Below are positions 17,714-26,102 of a stretch of 64,000 nucleotides of DNA, one piece after another. The translations under genes and the position numbers were made by a program. The notes under the pieces are model-generated. The model was not told the DNA's origin. It searched no databases and was given only the letters and a program-made list of their open reading frames with translations. The DNA comes from Pseudodesulfovibrio nedwellii (lineage in GTDB: Bacteria; Desulfobacterota; Desulfovibrionia; Desulfovibrionales; Desulfovibrionaceae), in NCBI RefSeq assembly GCF_027923765.1, contig NZ_AP026709.1, positions 2,413,501-2,477,500 on the forward strand. Direction: 5' to 3'. How positions within the stretch are numbered: the stretch's first letter is position 1; every line of letters starts with the position of its first letter.

Positions 17714-19099
17714 TCAACAGAATTCATCACAGACGAATTCATCGAGATCACATGAGGAAGACAGTACACCACTGGCAATGGCCAATTGCATAAACTCATG
17801 AATACGCCCCCGATCAGGACTCAAATCATCAAATGTGACAATTTTTTCTTCAAGAACTTTGGCTGCAAGATCCCGAGATACGCCAGTATATACGGCCTGG
17901 GTCGCGGCACAGTAATCAATATCCGTATGAAGTTTGTCTCTGGCCTGATATAAAATGCGGACATAATCACTCACCAGTTCAGGATAAGCATTAAAGAAGT
18001 CCTCACGAACGGCAACCACACAACAAATATGTCCCGGCGCAATCTCCTTGGAACGAATCTGCACATCAGCTCCGCCTTCACTAACGCACTTCGTACTCCA
18101 CGGTTCGGCACAAAAAAAGGCGTCTATCAACTGTCGCTTCAAGGAACTGATGACGTAGGAAGGGTTGGTATCGGCAGTACTGACATTGCCCCAATTCCCC
18201 GGTTGATCCTGAGCCAACTTGCCGAGCAGGACACGATGCGTGGAATATTTGCCAGGGACGCCCACAAGTTTTCCCTGCATCTTTTCAACGGAAGTTGTCA
18301 GTGAACTCCCATCGTGATGCCCATCCATAATGTATTTAAGCGGTGTCCCGGAATTGCACAACTGCATGGCCAGAGGTGCCATGATAAATGCCGCGTTGAT
18401 TGTTCCCTGACGCAAAGCATTGGCAAGCGCGGTCCAAGACAGAAAGCGCTTCATATGAATCCGGGAATTGCGTCCCATGCCTAGGCGATGGGCTACCATG
18501 CCCAGCAAATGATCCGATATGGGAAGATAACCGACCTTGATGGCGGGTTCACTGACATGCTTTTCCAACATATTAGAAAGTAATGGGCAAGCACTGTGCA
18601 ACCGCTTGCGTACGGTTCCTCTTTTCAAGGAAAGGGCGTCAGCGACTTCTCCCACTGAATAGCCGGATTCGAAATACAGTTGGCAGACATCCCGCAAGGG
18701 CGCGGACAATTGAGAAATGGCATGACTTGCCGCAGAACGAAAACACTTGGATTCGTAACTCAATGAAGGGTCAAAAGACTTCGGGGCAAGAGGTTGAAAT
18801 CGAGCCAGACCATCCAAAGAAATTTCTCGCCCTCGAACCCGCAACTGACGATGACACTGAGACACGACTATCGCCCTGAGCCATGCCGGAAAACGATCCA
18901 CTTCCCGCAGTTGATCCAGCCGTGAATAGGCTATGAGTAAGGACTCTTGAACAACATCTTGTGCTTGATCATCGGAGCCAAGCATACGGTTGGCATGAGC
19001 AAGGATGCCGGGCATCAACCCGGTAATAAGCTCGTTCATCCCGCGAACATTCGTTGGTTCTTCAAAGCATCCCATGGTTCGGACGCGCTCCATGTTCAC
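17714..19099 (-). CDS. ECF-type sigma factor fused to NrtA/NasS-like ligand-binding domain
   Basis: A 461-residue protein joining two families in one frame. Residues 24-90 are sigma region 2 (segments AQDVVQESLLIAYSRL and FPAWLRAIV). Residues 124-178 are sigma region 4 (SVGEVADALSLKRGTVRKRLH). Residues 186-447 resemble the NMT1/NrtA/CmpA solute-binding family (KVGYLPISDHL, RFLSWTALANAL, INAAFIMAPLA, GHHDGSSL, AEPWSTK). No signal peptide is present, so the binding domain lies in the cytoplasm, as in the nitrate sensor NasS. The last 15 residues hold three Cys and several acidic residues. A ligand-controlled sigma factor is inferred. The first codon is GTG at 19099; ATG at 19093 or 19075 are alternatives with equally weak ribosome sites. 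Confidence 0.88.
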   Translation of the reverse strand: MNMERVRTMGCFEEPTNVRGMNELITGLMPGILAHANRMLGSDDQAQDVVQESLLIAYSRLDQLREVDRFPAWLRAIVVSQCHRQLRVRGREISLDGLARFQPLAPKSFDPSLSYESKCFRSAASHAISQLSAPLRDVCQLYFESGYSVGEVADALSLKRGTVRKRLHSACPLLSNMLEKHVSEPAIKVGYLPISDHLLGMVAHRLGMGRNSRIHMKRFLSWTALANALRQGTINAAFIMAPLAMQLCNSGTPLKYIMDGHHDGSSLTTSVEKMQGKLVGVPGKYSTHRVLLGKLAQDQPGNWGNVSTADTNPSYVISSLKRQLIDAFFCAEPWSTKCVSEGGADVQIRSKEIAPGHICCVVAVREDFFNAYPELVSDYVRILYQARDKLHTDIDYCAATQAVYTGVSRDLAAKVLEEKIVTFDDLSPDRGRIHEFMQLAIASGVLSSSCDLDEFVCDEFC

Positions 19100-19358
19100 T
19101 TGCTCAACTATTCAGACCTATTACGTATAGCGGTATATCAAGAAAACACAATAGTCGAGAAAAAACGGGGAAGCCAAACCCTCTTTCACTTTTCATGGAA
19201 AAGAACACGACATCAAAACAACAGTTTAATATATTATTTTAAATACATAATGCCATAAATTGCATTCTCCAACCTCGCATAAAAAATAAAATATATAATA
19301 TGACTAAAAGGTCTAGATGGATATCTTGAGCGTAAATAAAACTTTAAGGGAGTATCGT

Positions 19359-21419
19359 ATGGCGTTCAAAGATCTTTCACTAAGGATAAAAATCGGGGGA
19401 AGTGTTTGTCTTATCGTTTCCCTCATCCTCGTGGTGTACACAGCGATTGTCGTCTCAAAGACGCAAACCATTTCTATCGATTCCGCCAAGGAAATCGCGG
19501 ATGAGATGGCCAACCGGTATGGCAATCAAGTCAAAAACAACATTGAAAAAGCACTTGATGCCGCTATCACGACATCTGCCATATTCGGAGGCATGGTCAA
19601 GGACCGGGATATCATCGATCGCACCATCATCGACGAAGTCCAAAAACAAGTCGCTCTTTCCGATGATACTTTTTATGGCATTCAGTCCTGCTTCGAGCCA
19701 AATGCCTTGGATAACAAAGATGCCGAATTCCATGCGACAGGCGACCCCATGTGGGAACACATGGGTGGTGCTTACGGTAACTACTGGTGGAAGGAAGGCG
19801 GCACACTAAAAGTCGTTAACCTCACCTCATACGATTATCCGAATACACGCGCATGGTACAAAGGCCCTCGAGACAAAGACGGACCGTTCCTGACGGAACC
19901 GTATTACACTGAGGTTGCCAAGACGAACATGTCCACCATCAGTGTTCCCATCCGGGAAAACGGCAAGTTCATCGGTATTGTCGGCATCGACTTTGTTCTA
20001 AGTGCTTTCCAAAAAATGGTGGATGGAATTAAACCGATGGAAAGCGGTTACGCCTTCATCGCTTCAAATAAAGGCTACTGTGTAGCCCACCCGAACAGCA
20101 ATATCGTGGGGAAAAATATCACCGAAGCTTTCCCGCCCGAATTAAAGACCACGATTCTCTCTTCGCTAGAAAACGGCAAGAAGTTTGAGGGCTTTATTGT
20201 ATCGCCACTAGACAACATGGAATACCTTTTCGAATTACAGCCAATTCTGGTAAACGGAACAGGTTCCCCATGGTCCATTGGTATCGCCATTCCCAAAGAC
20301 AAAATATATGAAGATGCCGATGCATTCCTGCAGTTAAGCGTTATCTTGACCATAGCCGCAATCCTTCTGGTTGTGGTTGTCGTTGTTCTACTCGCAAGGG
20401 CCATCACCAGTTCCCTGATCAAGGCCGTCGAATTTGCCAAGGAAATTGCCGCAGGCAATCTCATGGCGCAACTCGATATCAACCAGAAAGACGAAATTGG
20501 TGTCATGGCCTCAACGCTCGCGGAAATGGGTGCAAACCTCAGAAGCGTGGTTGGTGAAGTACGCGGTGTGACCAATAACGTCGCCTCTGGTTCAGAAGAG
20601 CTCTCTTCTACTTCCATCGCGCTGTCGCAAGGCGCAACGGAACAGGCTGCCTCCATTGAGGAAGTTTCCTCCAGCATGGAAGAAATGGCCTCCAATATCA
20701 GCCAGAATGCTGAAAACGCCGCCCAGACACAAACCCTTGCGGACGGCGCTGCCAAGCAGGCAGAAGAAGGCGGCGAAGCCGTATCCGAAGCCGTCACAGC
20801 CATGCGGGAAATCGCTGACAAGATCAGTATCATTGAAGAAATAGCCCGACAGACCAATCTACTCGCCTTGAACGCGGCCATTGAAGCAGCCCGCGCAGGC
20901 GAACACGGCAAAGGCTTTGCGGTGGTCGCAGCCGAAGTCAGAAAGCTGGCGGAACGCTCAGGTGTCGCAGCGGGTGAAATCAGCCTGCTGGCAACCGAAA
21001 GCGTAGACGTGGCTGACCGTGCAGGCGAACTGCTTGGCAAGTTGGTCCCGGACATCCAACGCACAGCTGAACTGGTCGAAGAAATCACCACTGCCAGTAA
21101 TGAGCAAAATGCAGGTGCCTCCCAGATCAATACAGCGATTCAGCAACTCGACAGCGTTGTGCAGCAAAACGCCGCAGCCTCGGAAGAGATGTCTTCGACA
21201 TCATCCCAGCTGTCCGCTCAGGCCACACAGCTCCAGTCCACCGTCTCCTTCTTCAAACTTGATGAAGGCGGTTACCAGCAACCCCGGCAAGTCGTAGCAA
21301 CCAGGAAGCCTGCACAAGCGCTGAGCACAACACAGTCTGCTCCTCAGGCCCCAACCCAGAGCACACAAGGTGGTGTCGCATTGGAAATGAATGAGGACGA
21401 AGACTTCGAACGGTTCTAA
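19359..21419 (+). CDS. methyl-accepting chemotaxis protein with dCache sensor
   Basis: A 686-residue chemoreceptor. One membrane helix lies near residues 10-35, followed by a large periplasmic dCache-type sensor (about 40-310), a second helix (about 320-345), a HAMP domain and the cytoplasmic signalling coiled coil with the hairpin tip [20 protein letters not shown]. The C-terminal tail is flexible and ends in DEDFERF, which may act as a tether for the methylation enzymes; a CheR gene lies at 39.9-40.8 kb. The start at 19359 follows AAGGGAG; an upstream ATG at 19317 has no such site. It is divergent from the sigma-fusion gene. Confidence 0.93.
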   Translation: MAFKDLSLRIKIGGSVCLIVSLILVVYTAIVVSKTQTISIDSAKEIADEMANRYGNQVKNNIEKALDAAITTSAIFGGMVKDRDIIDRTIIDEVQKQVALSDDTFYGIQSCFEPNALDNKDAEFHATGDPMWEHMGGAYGNYWWKEGGTLKVVNLTSYDYPNTRAWYKGPRDKDGPFLTEPYYTEVAKTNMSTISVPIRENGKFIGIVGIDFVLSAFQKMVDGIKPMESGYAFIASNKGYCVAHPNSNIVGKNITEAFPPELKTTILSSLENGKKFEGFIVSPLDNMEYLFELQPILVNGTGSPWSIGIAIPKDKIYEDADAFLQLSVILTIAAILLVVVVVVLLARAITSSLIKAVEFAKEIAAGNLMAQLDINQKDEIGVMASTLAEMGANLRSVVGEVRGVTNNVASGSEELSSTSIALSQGATEQAASIEEVSSSMEEMASNISQNAENAAQTQTLADGAAKQAEEGGEAVSEAVTAMREIADKISIIEEIARQTNLLALNAAIEAARAGEHGKGFAVVAAEVRKLAERSGVAAGEISLLATESVDVADRAGELLGKLVPDIQRTAELVEEITTASNEQNAGASQINTAIQQLDSVVQQNAAASEEMSSTSSQLSAQATQLQSTVSFFKLDEGGYQQPRQVVATRKPAQALSTTQSAPQAPTQSTQGGVALEMNEDEDFERF

Positions 21420-21425
21420 CAACAA

Positions 21426-21457
21426 AGAGCCGGATACCATCAACGATATCCGGCTCT
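21426..21457 (+). terminator. hairpin terminator after the chemoreceptor gene
   Basis: A perfect 11-bp stem (AGAGCCGGATA and its complement) with a 10-nt loop, seven bases past the stop codon. The T-run after it is weak. Confidence 0.7.
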
Positions 21458-21472
21458 CTTCCAACGGATTCA

Positions 21473-21510
21473 ATTCTTTGGATGCCGAGACTCCCCGGCA
21501 TGCAAAGAAT
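21473..21510. repeat. imperfect inverted repeat, middle hairpin of three
   Basis: ATTCTTTG-G-ATGCCG pairs with CGGCAT-G-CAAAGAAT, leaving one internal G-G mismatch and an 8-nt loop. It lies between the two terminators of convergent operons. Its role is unknown. Confidence 0.5.
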
Positions 21511-21515
21511 AACGA

Positions 21516-21545
21516 AAAAGGCCCCTGCCAAAACAGGGGCCTTTT
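21516..21545. terminator. bidirectional terminator of the octahaem cytochrome operon
   Basis: A 12-bp perfect stem (AAAAGGCCCCTG and its complement) with a 6-nt loop. The A/T arms give T-runs on both strands, so it can end the cytochrome b operon from the right and the chemoreceptor gene from the left. Confidence 0.9.
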
Positions 21546-21565
21546 AATTTCATAGATAAACCCGA

Positions 21566-22210
21566 TTATGCTTTCTTTTCCCATTCCTCTACTTCAAAGC
21601 CCTCGGGAACTTCTTCCCAACCGGAGAACATGGCTGCAATATGCGCGGTGACAGAATGTCCGGTGGTCGTCATGTAAACGTGAACAATGAGGAAGATAAG
21701 GATAGAAAACCCGCCAATCAGATGCAACAAACCTATCACTTCAAGTGAGAGGAATGACAACCCCCAATTGGCCCAATCGTTGTATCCCCAGTACAGGAAA
21801 CCAGTCACCATCTGGAATGGCAACAGCATGGCCGTCAATGCCAGATAGGTCAGTCGTTGCATGGGATTATGCTTTGCGCTCTTGGACTTGTGCACAGGGT
21901 GCTCTTCTCCCTTGAAGATGCCTGATCCATAATACATGGCCACCTCGAAAAGCTTCTTGGTGGTCGGAATGTATTGTTTGTATTCGTGGGTTACGAACAT
22001 CCAAAAGGCAAAGAAGAAAAACATGCCGAGCCACAGCAGCCCCAAGGTGTTGTGCAGATCAACCGCCCCCATAAAACCAAACAGCTCAAACGTGCCATGC
22101 ACTTCAAAACCAGTGGCCAGAAGCAGGATAATCATGATGGCCTGAAACCAGTGCCAGAAACGCTCAAACTTGGAATACAGGTATATTTTTTTCATTGATT
22201 GTTGACTCAT
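21566..22210 (-). CDS. membrane cytochrome b subunit (cytochrome b561 / PhsC-like)
   Basis: A 214-residue membrane protein with four to five helices and histidines placed as in dihaem cytochrome b subunits: FWHW near residue 20, DLHNTLG near 53, LLHLIGG and the IVHVY segment near the end. Such subunits pass electrons between the menaquinone pool and periplasmic partners. Its gene starts 3 bp after the octahaem cytochrome stop codon, so the two products very likely form one membrane complex. It is the last gene before the terminator. Confidence 0.88.
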   Translation of the reverse strand: MSQQSMKKIYLYSKFERFWHWFQAIMIILLLATGFEVHGTFELFGFMGAVDLHNTLGLLWLGMFFFFAFWMFVTHEYKQYIPTTKKLFEVAMYYGSGIFKGEEHPVHKSKSAKHNPMQRLTYLALTAMLLPFQMVTGFLYWGYNDWANWGLSFLSLEVIGLLHLIGGFSILIFLIVHVYMTTTGHSVTAHIAAMFSGWEEVPEGFEVEEWEKKA

Positions 22211-22213
22211 GGA

Positions 22214-23935
22214 CTAATCCTCCTTCCTTCTGAGACCGGAGACAAAGCGCATAATACCATGAATGATAACAGCCAATAATGCGGCTCCTGCGCCAAACCA
22301 CCCTGCGGAATCCACAAGCTGATACTTGTCCCGACCCGGCATATAGAATCCCGTCAGGTCCTTGAGTCGCCCTTCAGGATTATGGCACTGGGCGCACTTC
22401 AACGCGTTCTCACGGGGTGCAACCATATGCGTAGTCGGGAAAGCGTATGTCGTCTCCACAAACCCAAATTCTCCACTGTACGTCTGTCCGGCATACTTCA
22501 TACCCACTTCAATGGCCTTTTCCCAATCAAACTCCTTCCAGTATGCAGTCTTGTCCTTCTTGTCGAAGGGGAAGAGATGCGGAATGACCATGGTCTTGTT
22601 GACCTTATCATATGGAGACATGGCCCGGTGCACCTTGAACGGCATGATGCGGGAATTCGGATCGTTCCTGTCACCATTTGGCCGGTTCAGCCAAACTTCT
22701 TCGGTAGGATCAATGGCATCTTCCGTGGTGACATGGTCCATAGTTCCGTCGAACCAATAATATTCAGGTACAACATCCTTTTCCCAGACAAACTCCCCTT
22801 TCTTCTTCAGGAAGACAGGCTTGCCATCTGGTCCCTTGATCTTGGCTTTGCCGTCCATAAGTTGCCCTGCCTTGGACCAATCCCACCACATTTTGGTGGA
22901 TTGGGCACGAGCAAATTCGGGAATATGGCATGACTGACACGCCACCTTGTCGGTGTGATCATTCAACTTGGAGAACATACCACCGCTCATGTGGGGCTGA
23001 CTGCCGTGGCAGGATTCACACATGATCTTGTCGCCAAGGTCATCCTGAAGCAGACTCTTGCGTTCCAAAGCCGCAGGCTTCTCATAAATACGCCCGGCGA
23101 CATGGTGGTTGCGTGTAGTGTGACAACGGGTACAGGCAAAGTCCTGACCGCCGGACTCCTTGGTCCCCATATGGACATCGAGATTCTTGTCAGGTTTGAC
23201 CAAGGAGGAATCAAGATCGCCGTGCTTGACCGCATCAGCCCCACCACCAAAGAAATGGCAGGAACCGCAGTTCTTGCGTTCCGGACGGCCAACGGATTGG
23301 GCAACCTTGGCCCAGTCAGGTGCATAATAGGTCTTGCCGTTTGATTTGAAGACCACGCCCTTCTGCGTACCCGGATTTTCCGGGTCCTCGACATATTTGG
23401 CGGGATAACCCGCACCGGACGGAAACTTTTTGTAGGTTCCGGTTTTTTCGTGACAGACAAGACAGTCGACTTTCTCCTGAGAAGTAAAATCAAAACTGTT
23501 GTCCTTCCATCCATAACCGGCATGACATGATGTGCAACGAGCCTCGTTGCTTGCGGTGTTTATTCAAAAATTGTTGACGGATATTCCGCCCTTGCCGAAC
23601 TTTGCCGGATTTCCGGCTTCGTCTTCATCCCGCCATGTCCAATGAATGGTCTGATGAAACTGCAAAGCCGCCTTGTTATGACAACCGAGGCAGGCTTGCG
23701 TGACCTCTTCAGGTCGCATGGTCTTTTGTTTTTCCGGATCAAATTGCAGTTGTGCGAACTTGCTGTGATCAGCCGTGATAGTCTGAATAAGCGGTTTCGC
23801 CTTGGTCGCCTGAATGGCCAATTTTCTGCCCGGCGCGTTCTCGTGCTCCACTGCGGCCCATGCGCTCCCGGCATAAACCATCACGAACAACACCGCCAGG
23901 ACCGTCAACAGCCATCGCCGATTGCAAATGGTCAT
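22214..23935 (-). CDS. octahaem c-type cytochrome, tetrathionate reductase family, selenoprotein (in-frame UGA = Sec124)
   Basis: A 573-residue periplasmic cytochrome read through a single in-frame TGA at 23564-23566. The ATG at 23935 follows AGGAGG, and residues 1-28 are a signal peptide. One haem motif (CLGCH, 82-86) lies before the TGA and seven after it (CTSCH, CLVCH, CGSCH, CTRCH, CESCH, CQSCH, CAQCH), giving the eight of the family. Sec124 follows VNNF; from memory, relatives have Cys here near the lysine-ligated active haem. A SECIS-like hairpin follows the TGA. The C-terminus has one membrane helix. Known members reduce tetrathionate, nitrite or hydroxylamine in vitro; the true substrate here is open. 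A plain nonsense mutation is the alternative. Confidence 0.85.
23534..23550 (-). promoter_or_regulatory. candidate bacterial SECIS hairpin in the octahaem cytochrome mRNA
   Basis: On the minus strand, GCAACGA pairs perfectly with TCGTTGC (7 bp) around a GGC apical loop that begins 21 nt after the TGA. Bacterial SECIS elements lie directly after the UGA, with a short loop containing an early G about 16-37 nt away, so the geometry fits SelB recognition. Confidence 0.75.
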
Positions 23936-24057
23936 GTTCAACCTCCTGTTACTCTCGGTACCCCTCCCCGGAGGCCCATGCGCTCCGGAAAAAACTTTCA
24001 TCTGTCTATATGTGCATGTTTTCATGTTTGATGTCCATATTTCATGAAATCGATCAA

Positions 24058-25065
24058 TCATCCCTTCACCGGGACTGTAACAGCACCTTGCATGGACTCG
24101 GCTTGTGAATCGCCAAAGATTTTCGGAGTGAAGCGGACGTACCAAGCAGCTGACTGAACCTGAATGACATACGCCATGGCTATAACCAACGCGGCATCAG
24201 ACCCTTTTGTGCCAAAGGCATTAATGGCAATTGCCAATGCAATGGAAAGATTACGCATGACCGAGCCATAAACCAATGCAATAGCATCACCACGCGACAA
24301 GAAGAACTTGCCCACCACGGTACTCAAAACAAAATTCACGCCGTAAATAATCACGAGCGGGACAAGGATATCGAGCAGTACTTCGGGAGCCGAGGCAATA
24401 GTCTTTGCCTTGAGAGCCAAGGCCACAAACACGATACCGAGAACGCCCAGCGTGGAAAAAGCCGGGAACTTCGGCCCGATTTCTTTCTGGAATAATCCTT
24501 GACCATAACGGCTCACCAGAAACCATTGAGTAAGAAAACCCAAAACCATGGGCAAAAACACAATGAAAACAATCTGCCTGAATACGGCCAAAAGGCTTAT
24601 ATCAATGGTCGTCCCCATGAAGGCCTGTACATAAAAAGGTGTGGCCAAAGACCCCAGAATCAGACCTATAACAGTCATTTTAATGGCAGCAGACATGTTC
24701 CCCTTGGCAAAACCGGTCCACGAAATGGTCATACCACTCGTGGGTACCAGTCCGGCCAAGAGCAGACCGAGGGCCATGTATGGATTGTCTTTAAAAAAGA
24801 GGAGGCCAACGCCAAAGGCAAGGAAGGGAATCAGCCCGAAATTAATGAGCTGAGTAAGTATTTGCGCCTTGACGTCGCCCCCCTCAAAAACCTTCCTGAT
24901 CTTGAGTGTGACCATCATGGGATAAACCATGAGGAAGGTGAATGGAACGATCATGGATTTAAGCCAGCCGGTATCGGCTGACACTCCGTAAACAAACCCT
25001 GCCACCATCATCACAGGGATGACGACAACAAGATTTTTAGATATTTTCTGAAGCAATGCGAACAT
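24058..25065 (-). CDS. BASS-family (bile acid:sodium symporter / ACR3-like) membrane carrier
   Basis: A 335-residue membrane protein with about ten helices in the pattern of the BASS/ACR3 fold. A VPTSGMTISWTG segment and a later SVMRNLSIALAIA segment correspond to the two crossing-helix regions. The family moves organic anions, sulfur compounds or arsenite with sodium or protons. It lies in the octahaem cytochrome operon, so import or export of that pathway's substrate or product is a fair inference; arsenite is not supported by any ars gene nearby. I chose the ATG at 25065 because GAGGA lies 6 bases upstream. A 122-bp gap separates it from the cytochrome gene. Confidence 0.82.
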   Translation of the reverse strand: MFALLQKISKNLVVVIPVMMVAGFVYGVSADTGWLKSMIVPFTFLMVYPMMVTLKIRKVFEGGDVKAQILTQLINFGLIPFLAFGVGLLFFKDNPYMALGLLLAGLVPTSGMTISWTGFAKGNMSAAIKMTVIGLILGSLATPFYVQAFMGTTIDISLLAVFRQIVFIVFLPMVLGFLTQWFLVSRYGQGLFQKEIGPKFPAFSTLGVLGIVFVALALKAKTIASAPEVLLDILVPLVIIYGVNFVLSTVVGKFFLSRGDAIALVYGSVMRNLSIALAIAINAFGTKGSDAALVIAMAYVIQVQSAAWYVRFTPKIFGDSQAESMQGAVTVPVKG

Positions 25066-25086
25066 GAATATTCCTCGCTTGGACAA

Positions 25087-25305
25087 TCAATCCTGACCGG
25101 AGTCGCCCATTTCGGTTTCACGGCACTCGGGGTCGGAACAACACGGAGCCTCACCGTCACGGTACACAACCACTCCGTTACGCACCGGCTCTACGATGAA
25201 CCGTCTGGTACAATCAGAGCAATTGACGTAGAAAGGACGGTAGTCGCTGTATTCAGCGGTTTCCTGACCAACAGAACAATACGGACAATGAACGTGGGCA
25301 CTCAT
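25087..25305 (-). CDS. small zinc-ribbon-like cysteine-rich protein
   Basis: A 72-residue soluble protein. The first half has a CPYC...CSDC pair set, the signature of a zinc ribbon. The second half has CCSDPEC and an acidic tail. The start at 25305 follows AAGGAGG. It is the first gene of the operon with the BASS carrier and octahaem cytochrome, transcribed from the FNR-box promoter. Its role is unknown; it could bind nucleic acid, metal or a partner protein. Confidence 0.78.
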   Translation of the reverse strand: MSAHVHCPYCSVGQETAEYSDYRPFYVNCSDCTRRFIVEPVRNGVVVYRDGEAPCCSDPECRETEMGDSGQD

Positions 25306-25339
25306 GACGACCTCCTTGATATGTCTCAGTGTCGCCCTT

Positions 25340-25381
25340 AAAATAGACCGATCCAGAATATGCGGCATTGATCTCGATCAA
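25340..25381 (-). promoter_or_regulatory. FNR-type box and -10 element of the octahaem cytochrome operon
   Basis: TTGAT-N4-ATCAA, the exact FNR consensus, lies at 25368-25381. A -10-like TATTTT lies at 25340-25345 on the minus strand. A start near 25333 places the box centre at -41.5, the class II position for FNR activation. The box is also 27-40 bp before the Crp/Fnr gene start on the plus strand, so that gene may control itself. Confidence 0.82.
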
Positions 25382-25407
25382 CACAAACGACTTTTTCAGG
25401 ATTTTTG

Positions 25408-26061
25408 ATGAAAAAAAATGAACTCAAGGACGCAATCCGGGATTTTCCGGTATTTGCCAAACTCAAGGAAGAGCAGCTCGACCGACTGGCTTCACATGCA
25501 GAAATCATGGAATTCCCCAGAAAATCACTGTTCTTCAGTGAAGACAAATCCGCTCAGGGCATGCATGTACTGCTCTCGGGACAGGTGAAGCTGTTCAAGC
25601 TATCCGAAGACGGCAAAGAACAGACCATCTTTGTCTTCGGGCCAGGAGAGCCGTTCTGTCTCTGCTCCACGTTTTCCGATGGCAAGCTTCCCGCCAATCT
25701 CGGAGCATTGGAAGACAGTAAAATCCTGTACATAAACCCGGATGAATTCGAACTGTTGGTCCGGGAAGACCCATCCATTCTGCTCGTCATGATGCGGGTC
25801 ATGTCCCGTCGCCTGAAAGAAGCCATGGACATGATCGATTCCCTGTCACTCAAGCAGGTGCCGTCCCGATTGATGGCCTACTTCGAAAGCCGTCATCAGG
25901 AAGGACGTGTCACCCTTGATCTGTCATACCGGGAACTCGCCAAGATCATCGGCATCACTCCAGAGGCCCTCTCGCGCACCCTGCATAAAATGGTCGATGA
26001 CAAGCTGATCGCCATGGATGGATCAGACATAATGCTTACAGGTACAGACAAAACAGACTGA
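25408..26061 (+). CDS. Crp/Fnr family transcriptional regulator
   Basis: A 217-residue regulator with an N-terminal cyclic-nucleotide-binding-type barrel (about 12-125), a long dimer helix and a C-terminal winged helix. The recognition helix reads PEALSRTL; its E-x-x-S-R matches the FNR residues that read TTGAT, in agreement with the perfect FNR box next to the gene. It lacks the N-terminal cysteines that hold the oxygen-sensitive cluster in E. coli FNR; a CLC pair sits in the barrel (about residue 89). The effector is thus unknown. The ATG at 25408 follows CAGGA. It is divergent from the octahaem cytochrome operon. Confidence 0.92.
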   Translation: MKKNELKDAIRDFPVFAKLKEEQLDRLASHAEIMEFPRKSLFFSEDKSAQGMHVLLSGQVKLFKLSEDGKEQTIFVFGPGEPFCLCSTFSDGKLPANLGALEDSKILYINPDEFELLVREDPSILLVMMRVMSRRLKEAMDMIDSLSLKQVPSRLMAYFESRHQEGRVTLDLSYRELAKIIGITPEALSRTLHKMVDDKLIAMDGSDIMLTGTDKTD

Positions 26062-26102
26062 ACATCATAGAGTGTCATCAGCACCAATCAGAGGAGGGGA
26101 CC

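Noticed and set aside
20075-21130. 351-residue frame antisense to the chemoreceptor
   Set aside because: It mirrors the coiled-coil codons of the chemoreceptor; composition is Ser/Ala-rich with no domain.
23564-23566. Reading the TGA as a nonsense mutation that splits the octahaem cytochrome into two pseudogene fragments
   Set aside because: Both halves are otherwise intact, the frame is kept, and a SECIS-like hairpin sits at the right distance. It remains the alternative.
24058-25065. Calling the BASS carrier an arsenite exporter
   Set aside because: No arsR, arsC or other ars gene nearby, and its operon is respiratory; the family is too broad for that claim.
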